DNA from: Musa acuminata AAA Group
Lineage: Eukaryota > Streptophyta > Magnoliopsida > Zingiberales > Musaceae
Assembly (NCBI RefSeq): GCF_036884655.1
Contig: NC_088354.1
Location: 18,278,501-18,342,500 of the forward strand
Reading direction: 5' to 3'
Length of the DNA stretch: 64,000 nucleotides
Shown: positions 33,701 through 44,894 of the stretch, in pieces
Layout: each line of letters opens with the position of its first letter
How positions within the stretch are numbered: position 1 is the first letter of the stretch
Notes under the pieces: model-generated
Told to the model about the DNA's origin: nothing
The model's database searches: none
What the model saw: the letters and a program-made list of their open reading frames with translations, nothing else
Made by a program: the position numbers and the translations under genes

Positions 33701-33828
33701 TAATCTTAAAATCGGCTTTTGCATCAAAATAGTTTTTATCGAACGAACGCAGCTTTCGTTTTTAATCGCTGAAAGATTTCCGCTGCACTAATTCACCCCC
33801 CCCTCTTAGTGCTCTCGATCCTAACAAT

Positions 33829-33840
33829 TGGTATCAGAGC
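33829..33840 (+). other. Primer binding site of D
   Basis: TGGTATCAGAGC two bases after the LTR CA; perfect tRNA-iMet complement. Confidence 0.9.
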
Positions 33841-33876
33841 GGGGTATTTCTCATTTCGGATTTACACCCGAGAGAA

Positions 33877-34788
33877 ATGGCTCTTCAAGAGGGCTTTTCG
33901 GTCTTTCGTCCACCGTTCTTTAACGGATTGGACTATACTTATTGGAAAACTCGAATGAGAGTTTTCTTGATTTCTCTAAATCTGGATTTATGGAATATCG
34001 TTGAAAACGGTTTTCAACTTCCCTCTAAACCGACGAACGAATGGGCGGATTTGGAGAAGAAGTATTTTTCTTTAAACGCAAAGGCTATGAATGCCTTATT
34101 TTGCGCTTTAGACAAAAATGAGTTCAATCGGGTTTCTTTGTGCGAAACGGCTTTCGATATTTGGCGCACTCTTGAAATCACGCACGAGGGAACTAGTAGA
34201 GTCAAAGACTCGAAAGTTAATATTTTACTGCATGATTTCGAGCTTTTTCATATGAAACCAAGCGAAACCATTGTTGACATGTACACCCGTTTTACGGATG
34301 TCGTCAATGGTTTAAATTCACTTGGTAAAAGCTTTTCGGATTTTGAACTCGTTAACAAAGTTTTGCGCTCACTTTCTAAAACTTGGGATTCAAAAGTAAC
34401 TGCTATTCAAGAATCAAAAAACTTGAACCAATTTCCACTTGAAGAACTAATTGGTTCATTGATCACATATGAAATGACGTGCAATGCACGTGAAGAACTT
34501 GAGAACCACCTTCCAAAGAACAGGAAGGATTTGGGACATAGAACATTTGAAGACCACTCGAGCATAAGCTCAAGTGATGGTGAACTTAAACTACAAATGA
34601 AACAAAAATTAAAAAGCAAAAAGAATCGAACTACTTGCTTTAAACGCAAGAAGAAGAACAAAAATTGGGATGAATCGAGCTCCTCCGAAGAAGAGGAAGT
34701 CAACAAAAGCAAGGCGACAAACTACGCCTTAATAGCCTACAATGATGAGGTAATCGAAATCCCCCTAATTTATTTTGAAATTACTTGA
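33877..34788 (+). CDS. Intact Gag of non-autonomous element D (303 aa)
   Basis: Uninterrupted 303-codon capsid-type protein. The ATG at 33877 lies in GAGAAATGGC, 37 bp after the primer site, the same setting as in B and J. N-terminal copia gag domain of the UBN2/DUF4219 type: DYTYWKTRMRVFLISL (about residues 20-35), WNIVENGFQLPSKP, NALFCALDKNEFNRVSLCET, FDIWRTLEITHEGTSRVKDS, then MKPSETIVDMYTRFTDVV and LRSLSKTWDSKVTAIQ. The C-terminal third is charged: SSISSSDGELK, a lysine-rich part with one lone cysteine (TTCFKRKKKNK), WDESSSSEEEE, ending IPLIYFEIT. The CCHC zinc knuckle in B's gag is absent. Particle assembly could be retained while reverse transcription and integration would need enzymes from another element. 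Best candidate in the window for an expressed transposon protein. Confidence 0.9.
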   Translation: MALQEGFSVFRPPFFNGLDYTYWKTRMRVFLISLNLDLWNIVENGFQLPSKPTNEWADLEKKYFSLNAKAMNALFCALDKNEFNRVSLCETAFDIWRTLEITHEGTSRVKDSKVNILLHDFELFHMKPSETIVDMYTRFTDVVNGLNSLGKSFSDFELVNKVLRSLSKTWDSKVTAIQESKNLNQFPLEELIGSLITYEMTCNAREELENHLPKNRKDLGHRTFEDHSSISSSDGELKLQMKQKLKSKKNRTTCFKRKKKNKNWDESSSSEEEEVNKSKATNYALIAYNDEVIEIPLIYFEIT

Positions 34789-37565
34789 TGCTTTCATGAT
34801 GTGTTTTTCTCTTTTAGTTTAGAATTAATTTGCTTAAAAATTACATGTTAAAAAATTATTATGATCATACTAAGTAATTTCAAAAATGATAATATTGCAT
34901 ATTTTATGATAAACAAATAAAATGATCTTGATTGAAAATATGGTTAATAAGTAATAATGTGCATTACGTTGATTTCCATTGTTATTTCTCGATTTTGATT
35001 AAAGATCATGTTTGATTTAAAGAAATGCATAATGATGAAATTAAATATTTCGATTAACAATTTTATGCATGAGATTTTAAGCCGATGATAAGCATATGTT
35101 ATTCTCATGAGTATATTTGAAAAACTATAGCAAAAATGTTCTCGAATGCATGAACGTGTTAAGATTATTTTTCGGACATTCTTGATTCAATGTTCAAAAC
35201 ACTTAATTGCCATGATGATTTTACACTATAACATGTTGGAAATTATATGTTTTGGATACATAAATTTTTATGATCATGAGCATGTTTTATCTTCATAATT
35301 GAACTTGAAAATCTATAGCAAAATCTTATCCGAATAAATGAAAGTACTAATTTCATTTTCGGATTCACTTAACAATTGGTATCCTAACAATCGGATTTTC
35401 TCATACACTTTTGAAAAATATTTTTCTAAAATGGATTTGATGAAATGATTCCTGCTTATAAATTCCATATTGAAATATGAATGATAGTATCTTTGCTTGC
35501 AAAGATTTGTTTCACATACATATCTCCTATGATTCATGTGCAGAAAAAGAATTTATAAATCATAATACAATGAGATTTCTTATGCAAAAATAAAGTGCTT
35601 TTGTGATTTTTTGCTAAAGAGAATAATTATTAAAATCATGATCTTGATAATTATAACATGAAGCTCTTTATAAATCAAGATCGTTCATTATGCTCCCTAC
35701 ATTTATCAAAAAGGAGTTCTTCAAATGAAATGCAACTTGTCTTTTGATTTCATGATATTTTGTGAATTTCGAAATTAATTTTAATGACTTGATTATGAGT
35801 TTCAAGTTGACGATTTGATTTGAATAAGTTATGTCTAAATCATAATCATGATCTTGCAAAATTGAAATCACAAATAATATCTTTTGGTATTCATGAATTG
35901 ATACTCACAATATGAAAGTATTGGTATTCATGACTTGATTTTGATTGAAACATTACATGCTTAAATTAATCATTCTTCTATGTTTCAAAAATTCTTTAAA
36001 TGCCTTATGTGATGATTGAAAATTAATTTGCTTTATGATGAATCACGAATCATGACTTGATCTATGATATTGAAATATGTTAATCATGATTCTTGGTTAT
36101 ATAATTCCTTTGCCCTATTAAAAGGATTTGTTGAATGGATCATGTCCTTTTTGAACTTTCTTGATATCATGACAAGATTTTGTAATATGGCCTGTATAAT
36201 AATTAAAATTTTTGGCCATTGATTACTCCCTTCTTTTCGAAGGGGAGAAAGCTTTTGCTAGTTAGAACATGCAAAGAAAAGCAAGTGCAATCTTGCACAT
36301 GAAGCAAGTGTTGAATTGCCACGATTGAACCTAAGAATCTTGCTATGCTTTTGTGCTTATATGTTGTGATGAAAATATAGCTTCATGTTATAAAAACTTG
36401 CATATATTTTAAAATAGCTAGAGCTACTTCTCCTTTTGTTGATGATAAAGGGGGAGAAATATATGAATTGATACTATAAGTGTCATATTTGAATTTTCAT
36501 CATGTTAAGATATCAAGAACTTGCATCGTAATTCTACTTGATGATATCTTGCCATGTGATGAAATGCTACGATTTGTTGCTAAAAGGATACATGCAATAC
36601 TTATGCTTTCTACGTAATGTATTGCATATGATATGAACCTTGATTAAAATTGCCTTGATTTGAATTCAAGGTTTATCTCAATTATGGAATTTTGAAATAA
36701 GAATGATTACTCACCTTTGTCATGATTTAGAAATTGACAGAAAGGGTTTTCCCTTCTTTTTGACAATGACTAAGGAGGAGATAACTTGCTAGCACAATTC
36801 AAAAAAAAAAAAGGGGGCAAAAATTACAAAAGAGAAGAAATTGCTATCTTGAACATCACAAGCTTGCCAAACAAAAATTTGCAAAAGTGCTATCTTGCCT
36901 ATCTCAAGAAGCAAAACTTGCATATCGTAAAAATTTGCTAGCTTACAACTTGCATATTTCAAGAAGCAAGAGTTGCCTTCTTGAACATCTCTAAATTGCT
37001 AGCTTGCAAGTTCTAAAATGTTGCAACATTGCTAGCTTGCATGTTATAAAAGTGCTATCTTGTATGCTGTAAAACTTGCATATCTAAAACTTGATAGCTT
37101 GAATGTTCTAAGCATGATGTAACATTTGCTTCAAAACTGCATGATGATAAAACTTGATATTATGTTTTTCATGCAATGAGTTGAACAAATATCATAAACA
37201 CTTGATTGTGGTACTTCTCCTTTTTGTTGATGACAAAGGGGGAGAAGTATGTTGATGACATGACATGTTATGCATAAGTTTATGCATAAGTTCATAATGA
37301 CGTGTTGCAAGTATTCATGATGAATATTGCAATGACTTGAATTCAGTTTGAATTCAAGGTTCTATCAATATGGCATATTGATAGGGGGAGTTTGTTTAAA
37401 CTCTGGGAGTTAAGGTTAACTCCGATTATGATGACATGTTGCTTAGATTTTTGAATCTAAGAGTTTCTATCAATAAGGCATATTGATAGGGGGAGTTTGT
37501 TTAAACTCCGGGAGTTAAGTTTAACTCCGTCATCAAGTAGTTGTCATCATCAAAAAGGGGGAGAT
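34789..37565 (+). other. Noncoding internal region of D
   Basis: About 2.8 kb without pol, similar to J's. Polypurine tracts at 36448, 36771 (AAGGAGGAG), 36811, 37235, 37382 and 37487, and the terminal AAAAAGGGGGAGA at 37552-37564. GCTAGCTTGCA/TTGCATAT repeats at 36780-37100, and two copies of the palindrome cluster at 37361-37535. Confidence 0.8.
37361..37535. repeat. Duplicated palindrome cluster before the 3' LTR of D
   Basis: Two copies 105 bp apart (from about 37361 and 37466), each with TATCAATA/TATTGATA arms, AGGGGGAG, GTTTAAAC and the GGAGTTAA/TTAACTCC palindrome. J has one copy. Confidence 0.85.
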
Positions 37566-39953
37566 TGTTGAATCTCGTATTTTGATGATGAAGCTACTTG
37601 ATATATGTTTATGATTTAATCTGCATTTTGAGTGACGCAGGATGCCTCGATCAGGATGAGACAGTTAAAGCAGGAACATCATGTTGTGCCGGAGGAACAT
37701 GTCAGAAGATTGGACGTCGGGCCGGTGGATCGGTTGACGTATCGACAGAAGGCTTCGGGTCGTGGACTCGGGCATCGGGCCAAGAAGAGCGGGTATTGTG
37801 CCAATGATATCGGAGTTACGGAGTCAACTGGCCGATTGGGCAATAGGCTGCAGGAAAGGACGATGCGCCGAAGAATCGGACGAAGCGTCGAGGGACCAAT
37901 GACATGCCGGACAACTTGGTTAATTGCTTAGGATTAATTGTCTCGATCGAAGTTTTTGTTTTAAGTGTGCAGGATTAACTACGATGAAAGTTAGACAAGC
38001 AGCAGGAGTTGCGCCGGAGTCAAGTTCATGATCACGTTGGGAGTTCGAGAGTTCGACGGAAGTTCGGACGGTCGTCGGAGGTTCTGCGAGAACAGATCCG
38101 AGAAGTCCAGAAGCTTGCCAAGCGAAGCTCGTCGGAACTTGCCAAGTGGATCGTCGCAAAGTCCAGGAGTTTGCCGGAAGTCCACAAGAGCATCACCGAG
38201 GGTTCATCGGATGATCGACGGAAGTTTGCCGGAAACTCGTCGGAAGAAGCGATTGACGCACCGAAGCAAAGCTGCAGAAATTGTCTTAGATCTAATCGTA
38301 GTTAGCACGTTGATTAAGTTGGAAAATGGGAGGTGATCCCATTAGCTTAATCTTGGGGCAATTGGGACCCTGAAAGACTGAAATTGGGCCGAATGGAGCT
38401 AACCATTCGGACCCTGATTGCACTAGGAGGTGCAACCGCCTAGGCCAGGAGGTGGCACCGCCTGGGCTAAGCCTCCCAGCGAGACTGGGCGGTGCAACCT
38501 CCCCAGCCAGGAGGGGAGGTTGCACCGCCTGAGCTCAGTCTTCGAGTAAGACTGGGCGGTGCAACCTCCCTGACAGAGAGGTGGCACCGCTTGAGCTCGG
38601 TCTTCGAGCTCTGGCAGAGAGGTGAAACCGCCTCAGTCAAGAGGTGGCACCACCTGGGCTCAGTCTTCGAGCTCTGCTAGGCGGTGCAACCTCTCCAGTC
38701 AAGAGGTGCAACCGCTTGATCCCGGAATTCCGGGATTTGATCGTTTTGAGCTCCAAATTTGAATTGGGTTGGGGCCTATAAATACCCCACCCATTCAGCA
38801 CTGAAAAGATACAGATCCACACCGAATTCTTGATCTTTTCAGTGATTCTAAGAGCTCAAATTTGTGTAAAGTCCTAAAGTTCTCCTCTTTTCTGTTCTTC
38901 AAGTCTTGAGTTGTAAAGAGAGGAGAGAAAGGATCTGTAAGGGTTGTCTCCTGAGCCCGTCAAAAGGAGAGAAACTGTAAAAGGGCAGTTGGCCTTCGCC
39001 CATTGAAGGAAGGCCCCTAGTTGACGTCGGTGACCTCGCAGGTGGAGGAAGCCAAAAGTGGAGTAGGTCAAGACTGACCGAACCACTCTAAATCTCTGGT
39101 TTGCGTTTATTTTGAGCACTTTATCATTATTGCAAACCTCCTACATAGCTACTGCTCTCTGCGCTTTTACGAACAAGCTTCTAAGTTCTAATCTTTCCGA
39201 ATCTGCATTCAGAAGTCAAAAGGTGTTTTCGTACGTTCTTTACATTGCAGCTTACATTTACGTCTTGAATCTGTTTATAACTGCGAACTGTCTTCTGCGC
39301 TTTTACGAACGAGTTTCTTTGCAGTTTACATTTACATTTTGATTCTAATTATAACTGCAAACTGTCTTCTATAATTTTACCAACGAGTTTCAACATTTTG
39401 ACGTAAAACTGCATTTAGACGTAAATCGACTTTCCTCGTACAATCATCAGATTTCAGTTTACGTTTACGTCTTGATTTCAATTGCATACTGCCTTCTGCG
39501 AATATACAAACAAGTTTCAAAGTTTAGACGTAAATCTACGTTTAAGACGTAAATCTGCGTTTAGACGTAAATCTGCGTTTAGACGTAAATCTGCTTTTTG
39601 CAGATTACTTTTTGAGATGTACAATAGCAGCACATTGTCTTTATACTTCTGCTTAAACTGCGCTTAGACGCAAACTGTGTTTAGACGCAAACTGCGCTTA
39701 GACGCAATCTGCGCTTAGACGTAAACTGCGCTTAGATGCAATCTGAGTTTAGACGCAATCTATATTTAGACGCAAACTGCGTTTAGACGCTAACTGTGTT
39801 TAAACGTAAACTGCACTTAATCATAAGTAATCTTAGAATCGGCTTTTGCATCAAAATAGTTTTTATCGAACGAACGCAGCTTTCGTTTTTAATCGCTAAA
39901 AGATTTCCGCTGTACTAATTCACCCCCCTCTCTTAGTGCTCTCGATCCTAACA
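37566..39953 (+). repeat. 3' LTR of D
   Basis: Second copy of 31461-33826; TATA box 38776-38784, GC-rich array about 38418-38725, 18-bp repeats 39520-39815; ends CCTAACA before the ATTTT duplication. Confidence 0.92.
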
Positions 39954-40339
39954 ATTTTTATAGAGGATAACTGGTTAGTGATGCTTTGCATTTCATTCAA
40001 ATGCTCAGCAATTGAAGCACCCTCTCTATATTTTAGGTTCATAAGTTTTCTGATCAAAAACGCTTTGTTGCCAGCTATTTTTCTTTCATAGAGACTTTCC
40101 AACTTTTTTCAAAGAGAATATACAGAAATTTCAGTAGAAACATGGTGAAAGACACTATCATCAAGCCACCGTCGAATAAACCTAACTATTTTTCGATCTA
40201 ATCTCTTCCACTCATCATCTGTCATAATTGTGGGTTTTGCACTATCCTCCTGCAAAGGTCCACATAAATCTTTGCAATACAAGAGATCTTCCATTCTTGA
40301 TTTTCATATCATCCAATTATTTTCATTCAAACTAATCAT
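39954..40339 (-). pseudogene. Gag N-terminal part of element F
   Basis: Minus-strand copia gag: MEDLLYCKDLCGPLQED (40294), DDEWKRLDRKIVRFIRRWL, then after a one-base frame change near 40100, MESLYERKIAGNKAFLIRKL and EGASIAEHLNEMQSITNQL, running to the D insertion at 39954. An upstream ATG at 40339 would give a start ahead of an in-frame stop where tryptophan is expected (NNWMI*KS). Confidence 0.8.
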
Positions 40340-40396
40340 GCGAGAAACACTATGGGCCTCCACGTTCAAATACAAAATTAAATCACCAAAACCCTA

Positions 40397-40408
40397 CTCT
40401 GATACTAG
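40397..40408 (-). other. Primer binding site of element F
   Basis: Plus strand TCTGATACTAGT; read on the minus strand ACTAGTATCAGAG, a variant of the tRNA-iMet complement, next to the LTR end at 40410. Confidence 0.65.
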
Positions 40409-40409
40409 T

Positions 40410-40997
40410 TGATGTGATATAAAGAGAAATAAACTTTTGTATATAAACAAATACTAGCAGGCCATAACATGCAGCGGAATTATATGGAATCATAATAAAA
40501 TAGAACACTAAGATATACGTGGAAAACCCCTCCAATGTGAAGGGTAAAAACCATGGGACAAACTAGAGATAATCCACTATAAGAATAATAAATATACAAA
40601 TCTCAATCTCTTGTCCAAAACCCTAGCAATAATCACAAGAGAATAACTGGGATACAAGGATTACGTCATTGTGCATAAAATTCTAAATCCTCCCTAATTC
40701 TCCCAAAGTAATCACAGTAAGAATCTACTATGATTTGATCTAACCTGAGAACACTACTGAAAGATTGAGAATAGTCTCTCTGCGTTGTCCTTGTATTCTT
40801 CCATTTCTTTCTCCTTGGATTTCTATCTTTTTCTCCTCATTTTTGCTGCCGTAAAGATCTCATCTGCTGCCCTATTTATGCACTAAAAAATGTAGCCCCC
40901 GCACCCCTTTAATTTTAATCTATGGTTAGGTCAAAGGGATAGGCTGTGAGCTGATAAAGCCCACCTTGGGCTGAACAAATGGGTTGTCAGCCCAACA
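40410..40997 (-). repeat. 5' LTR of element F
   Basis: About 588 bp. The minus strand reads TGTTGGGCTGACAACCC at 40997 to ATATCACATCA at 40410, so it has TG...CA ends. A TATA-like CATAAATAGG lies on the minus strand near 40870-40880. No second copy is in the window to confirm the left terminus. Confidence 0.65.
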
Positions 40998-41705
40998 CCT
41001 TCCTCACCAACATAATCTCCTCGTACCCCCTCCTCATTATTAATCGTGGGTAAAGAATGAGGGGGGTGGCTCGCCCTCATGGCCAATGACAACAATAAAA
41101 GTCGAGGGACAGGTGAGGGTCGTCAAGCGTGACAGCCATACATGAGACAAAGGGGGATAGCAAAGGCATAGCCAAGGTTAGCGTGGGTGGAGGCCCAGCT
41201 ATGGCTTTGCATGAATTTTTTAAAATAACAAAAGCAAAATCATCTTTTCAAGCGATGGGATGTTTTGCAAAAAATTTTAAAATTTAATATATTTTTCTGG
41301 GAATTTACCCATATATATAATCCTTCCTTAATCTTTTGTTTATAAACTTGGGAAGATGGTGAATTAGTTGCATAAACGTCAACAAGGCTTTTTGTTTTTG
41401 ATCTTATCAAATACTTTAGATATTGTTTCTTTTTAACACTAATTATGTCATGCGATCAACTCAACATCTAATGTATAAGCTGATTAATTTATGATGGCTT
41501 ATTGATCGAGACAATAACTAAAACTTAGAAAGTCAATTAATAGAAATTGAATTTTGGGGAGTCATTTGAAATTTACCTCAAAGTTTACGGATTAACGGTG
41601 TAATTTTGCACATTTCTTTATTTATATATCCTTTTTTTGGTCGGATGATTTGATAATTTTATAAATTGAACTCTCCCCTAATTTAAGTTGGCTTCCATGG
41701 CATAA

Positions 41706-41770
<65 letters not shown>

Positions 41771-44429
41771 TAAAATTCAGAAATAATGAATCAGTGGATT
41801 GAAAGGACTATCATGAGAATTCGTTTTTAATCGCTAGCATTGAATTAAGGTGACCCAACCCATGTCTTGAAGGTACTCAAGTATCGAGAATGATGAATGC
41901 TCTTTCAAGATGACTTCCCTTAACACTATGCAAGTGTCAAATGCAAAACTAGCATCCAAAAATGCTCAGCATAGCCACTATGATCCTCAAGTCAATTGGA
42001 GCTCTTATGTTAGGATTGAAAATAAGGTTTCGGATCTTTGAATCATATTTGAGATGTTTTCATTTAATGAATGGAGGGAAATACTTTCGAAATTTAAAAA
42101 AATCCAAAGAATATTCTTTAATCCTGCTCATGACGTATTTGACTGATTAGAATGTAAATGTCGAGATCCAATCGACTCGCAATACTAATGATACATTTCT
42201 ATTACATTATATTTTGTACAAGACGTTATTTTTTATATGAAGGACTTCAACTTGAGACCTGTTGTTAATCGCACAATAATAGACTAATCATCAACATGTC
42301 TCGTGTCAAATCGGTTTAAGTTGGCTTTGCAGTTTAGAAGATTGATTGCATGTGTGGCTCGTTCACCAAACGAGCCAACACCAACATTTGTGTCAGTGTA
42401 CTGGTGACCCGTCCCTGTACTTAAATAGTAAGCACTGTAGTTAGGACAAGCTGCTTTAAGATTCGAACAAAAAAGAAATTCCACGGAGGGTGTCGTCCAT
42501 CTCTTCTGATCATCAAAACCGAGGATGGTTGTGATGGGATCCTTCGTAACATTCCTGTGAAACGTAGCCTGCACGGAGACGCATGCGTAGAGTTCACGTG
42601 GACGGGTCAAACCTCGTACTGTTGGTCATTGTTGTACCTACCAGACCGTCGAGGAGACACATAGTAGGAGTAGGGTAGGATGGGAGGGAGGTGAAGAGAA
42701 GAAGCCCTATTATTGCAGGGTTAGGGGCGGTCATGTAAGGTGGGGACGTAGTACTACCCTTGTGAGCTCAGAACGTGCGTGGGTGCGTGAGTGCATGCAT
42801 GCATGCATGCATGTTGAGATGATCGGGCGCGTCACGTCCGCAGGTGCCGCTGCCTGCTTTCTCATCTGCTTCCTCAAGACTTTGAAACCGTGTGTAGATC
42901 TCGTGCTTTCCGTACATACATAGACCGTGTGATTAGAAGGAAGAAGAAGGAGAAGAAATGATTCACCATTGCTACTTTCTTTGTTTCATCTTTTCTTTAA
43001 ATTCATAAAGTATATAGGTAGCTTAATTAATAGAAGTACATACATTGAAGTGTATAGAGATTATTCATTAGGTTGGGATAAAAATTGGGTTGGGTCAATT
43101 AATGTTGTGTCAAAGACTTCCATATTTAAATATGGTTACTGTCTACCTCCTCACGAATTGGTAGATTCATGTGAGGAATTACCACATGATATGCGGAGTA
43201 CGATAGGTAGGCAATCGATGGCACGTGATGCCCATTCGACTGACGCATCATACATGACGAAACTTGGCCCTATAAGTTTGACAATGTATCGTCAGCATGG
43301 ATGTTGTCTCGACATTGACAACTGGTAACCACAATCTTAGGGCCAAATGTTATCTCGTAACCGTAGTTTCGATGGCTTGATGTGTGATCATATGACACAT
43401 TAATGACCAAGTGACTCATGTAACTGTTGCAAACGTTTACTACCGCCTCAATCTAACAGTCATCCCAACGCACCTATAAAAGGCCATTTCATGTATGTGC
43501 TCAGGACGACTCTCTCTCACTAGCTTCACCTATTTGATTGAATCTTTCGAATATCCTATTCACTTATATATCGAAGGGAAATGTTTTTGCATGATGTCTG
43601 TTTAAATCCTTGGCTTCCTCTCATTTCAACCTGAGATATACTTGGAAAAGGGGTTTCGTCGATTTGGAACCCACGTCACGTCGTATGGACATCCAAAATG
43701 TGATTTAACACCGTCATTGATGTGCTAATAGATCTTCATGATGTTTTTTATGAAAAATATAATGGAAGAGATTTCCTACTCCACATCTAAAAATTAACAA
43801 AATTATTTAATAAAATATAAAGGTAATATTTTAATACCTATTATTGACTATGATAAAAAGGTATTTTGAATATTTTATATTTAATTAATGATATTTTCAT
43901 GTATAAAACTTAAACCGTGGAAAAAGATTCATGTAGGTCAAATATTCATGTTATCATGTTGTTGTAGCCATGATACATTATACTAGGTTCAGAGGTCCCG
44001 ACAAAATTATTAATCATGTAGCTCTTAAAGGGATAATTGAATGAAAAAAAAGGAATATTTTCAAATAATTTTAAAAATAAAAAATTATCAGTTACCTACT
44101 TGTTCACACTTTTATGTTAAACATTTAGGGGGTTAAGTGACATCAATAAAAAAATTAGTATCATATATTTAAATCTTATCTATTGCCGATCCGTTCATCG
44201 GTCTGACTTAGTATGTCACCGACATGTGAGGACTGATATATAAAATTATAAATCTATTTTTATAATAAAAATTAATATTTGAAGGTAATGAGCAAAAGTA
44301 AATTATGCAATCCAAAGGCATAATAATAATGAGGGCTATGAATCAAGTGTTCGTCCAAACTAACATGGACTTCTACTTGCTTTTTTGTCCAGATCTGTAA
44401 TTAATTAGACTGCGCCATGCAACAGCGTC
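40998..44429. other. Low-repeat flank of the islet; no gene identified
   Basis: The sequence changes character after F's LTR. I see no retroelement domain. Contents: an AAT microsatellite (41707-41769), a run of GCATGCAT (42791-42812), a minus-strand open frame of 108 codons at 42284-42610 with no recognisable motif, and a TATA-like CCTATAAAAGG near 43473 followed by CT-rich sequence. The first 300 bp contain AT-rich text similar to retroelement leaders (GCAAAAAATTTTAAAATTTAAT). Confidence 0.4.
41707..41769. repeat. AAT microsatellite
   Basis: About 21 uninterrupted copies of the trinucleotide AAT. Confidence 0.95.
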
Positions 44430-44831
44430 GACGTCTGTCGTCGTCTTCAGATTGCACGGCCGAAGCCATTCACCGTCCCCATTCCCAAGCTAAGCCTGCA
44501 GGCGGATCTCCCCGAAGGAAAGCGCCAAAAGGATCGCCTCCGCAGCAGTTGATGCATGCACTTATCTTGGCCGGCATATTTTAGCTGCTCACTTCGAACA
44601 CGACCCTCGCCGTCGTGAAACGCCAAGGCGTCGACATGCGGACTTCGTCTCTTTATTTCGGTTGTCAGATGAGCACAGGAGGGCTCAGGGCGGAGGCTAA
44701 GCCATCACGTCACGTAGCGAGGTCATCCATGAACTATTGGTGCTCAATTTTTTTACCGAGGGACGCATGGTTAAACATGTAGTGGCAGCAAGGGGTGGTA
44801 CTTGTCTCTCCTTGTTGAAGGCCAAGCTGTA

Positions 44832-44840
44832 CTATAAATA
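44832..44840 (+). promoter_or_regulatory. TATA box upstream of MIR529
   Basis: CTATAAATA within GTACTATAAATAGGGAAG, about 65 bp upstream of the hairpin's 5' arm. Plant MIR genes are RNA polymerase II units, and this spacing would put the transcript start near 44865, just before the hairpin. Confidence 0.6.
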
Positions 44841-44894
44841 GGGAAGAGATCGGTGGCGAGAGCTGCCCCATTGGAGGAGGACGCGAACCCATGA

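Larger units (their letters stand above)
31461..33826 (+). repeat. 5' LTR of D
   Basis: TGTTGAATCTCGTG to TCGATCCTAACA. GC-rich array 32310-32600, TATA box 32649-32657, 18-bp repeats 33404-33700, short C-run before the end. Compared with the 3' LTR it lacks about 22-25 bp of a GGAGGTGGCACCGCC unit near 32313 (present at about 38436-38460). Confidence 0.92.
31461..39953 (+). mobile_element. Complete gag-only Sirevirus-type retrotransposon D
   Basis: 8493 bp with LTRs of 2366 and 2388 bp and flanking 5-bp duplications ATTTT at 31456-31460 and 39954-39958. Internal order as in J: primer site, gag (open here), about 2.8 kb noncoding, polypurine tract, LTR. No pol. It is inserted antisense in gag of element F; removing D and one ATTTT restores F's reading through ...LSSIKMSLDDELQ. 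LTR pairs differ by scattered substitutions and one block in the GC-rich array, so it is young. Confidence 0.93.

Noticed and set aside
42284..42610. 108-codon minus-strand frame in the islet
   Set aside because: No recognisable domain, no splice or promoter context, composition not decisive; kept only as a remark.
43440..43700. Gene promoter or LTR at the TATA-like CCTATAAAAGG (about 43473)
   Set aside because: No downstream ORF, no LTR termini or primer site found; too little to call.
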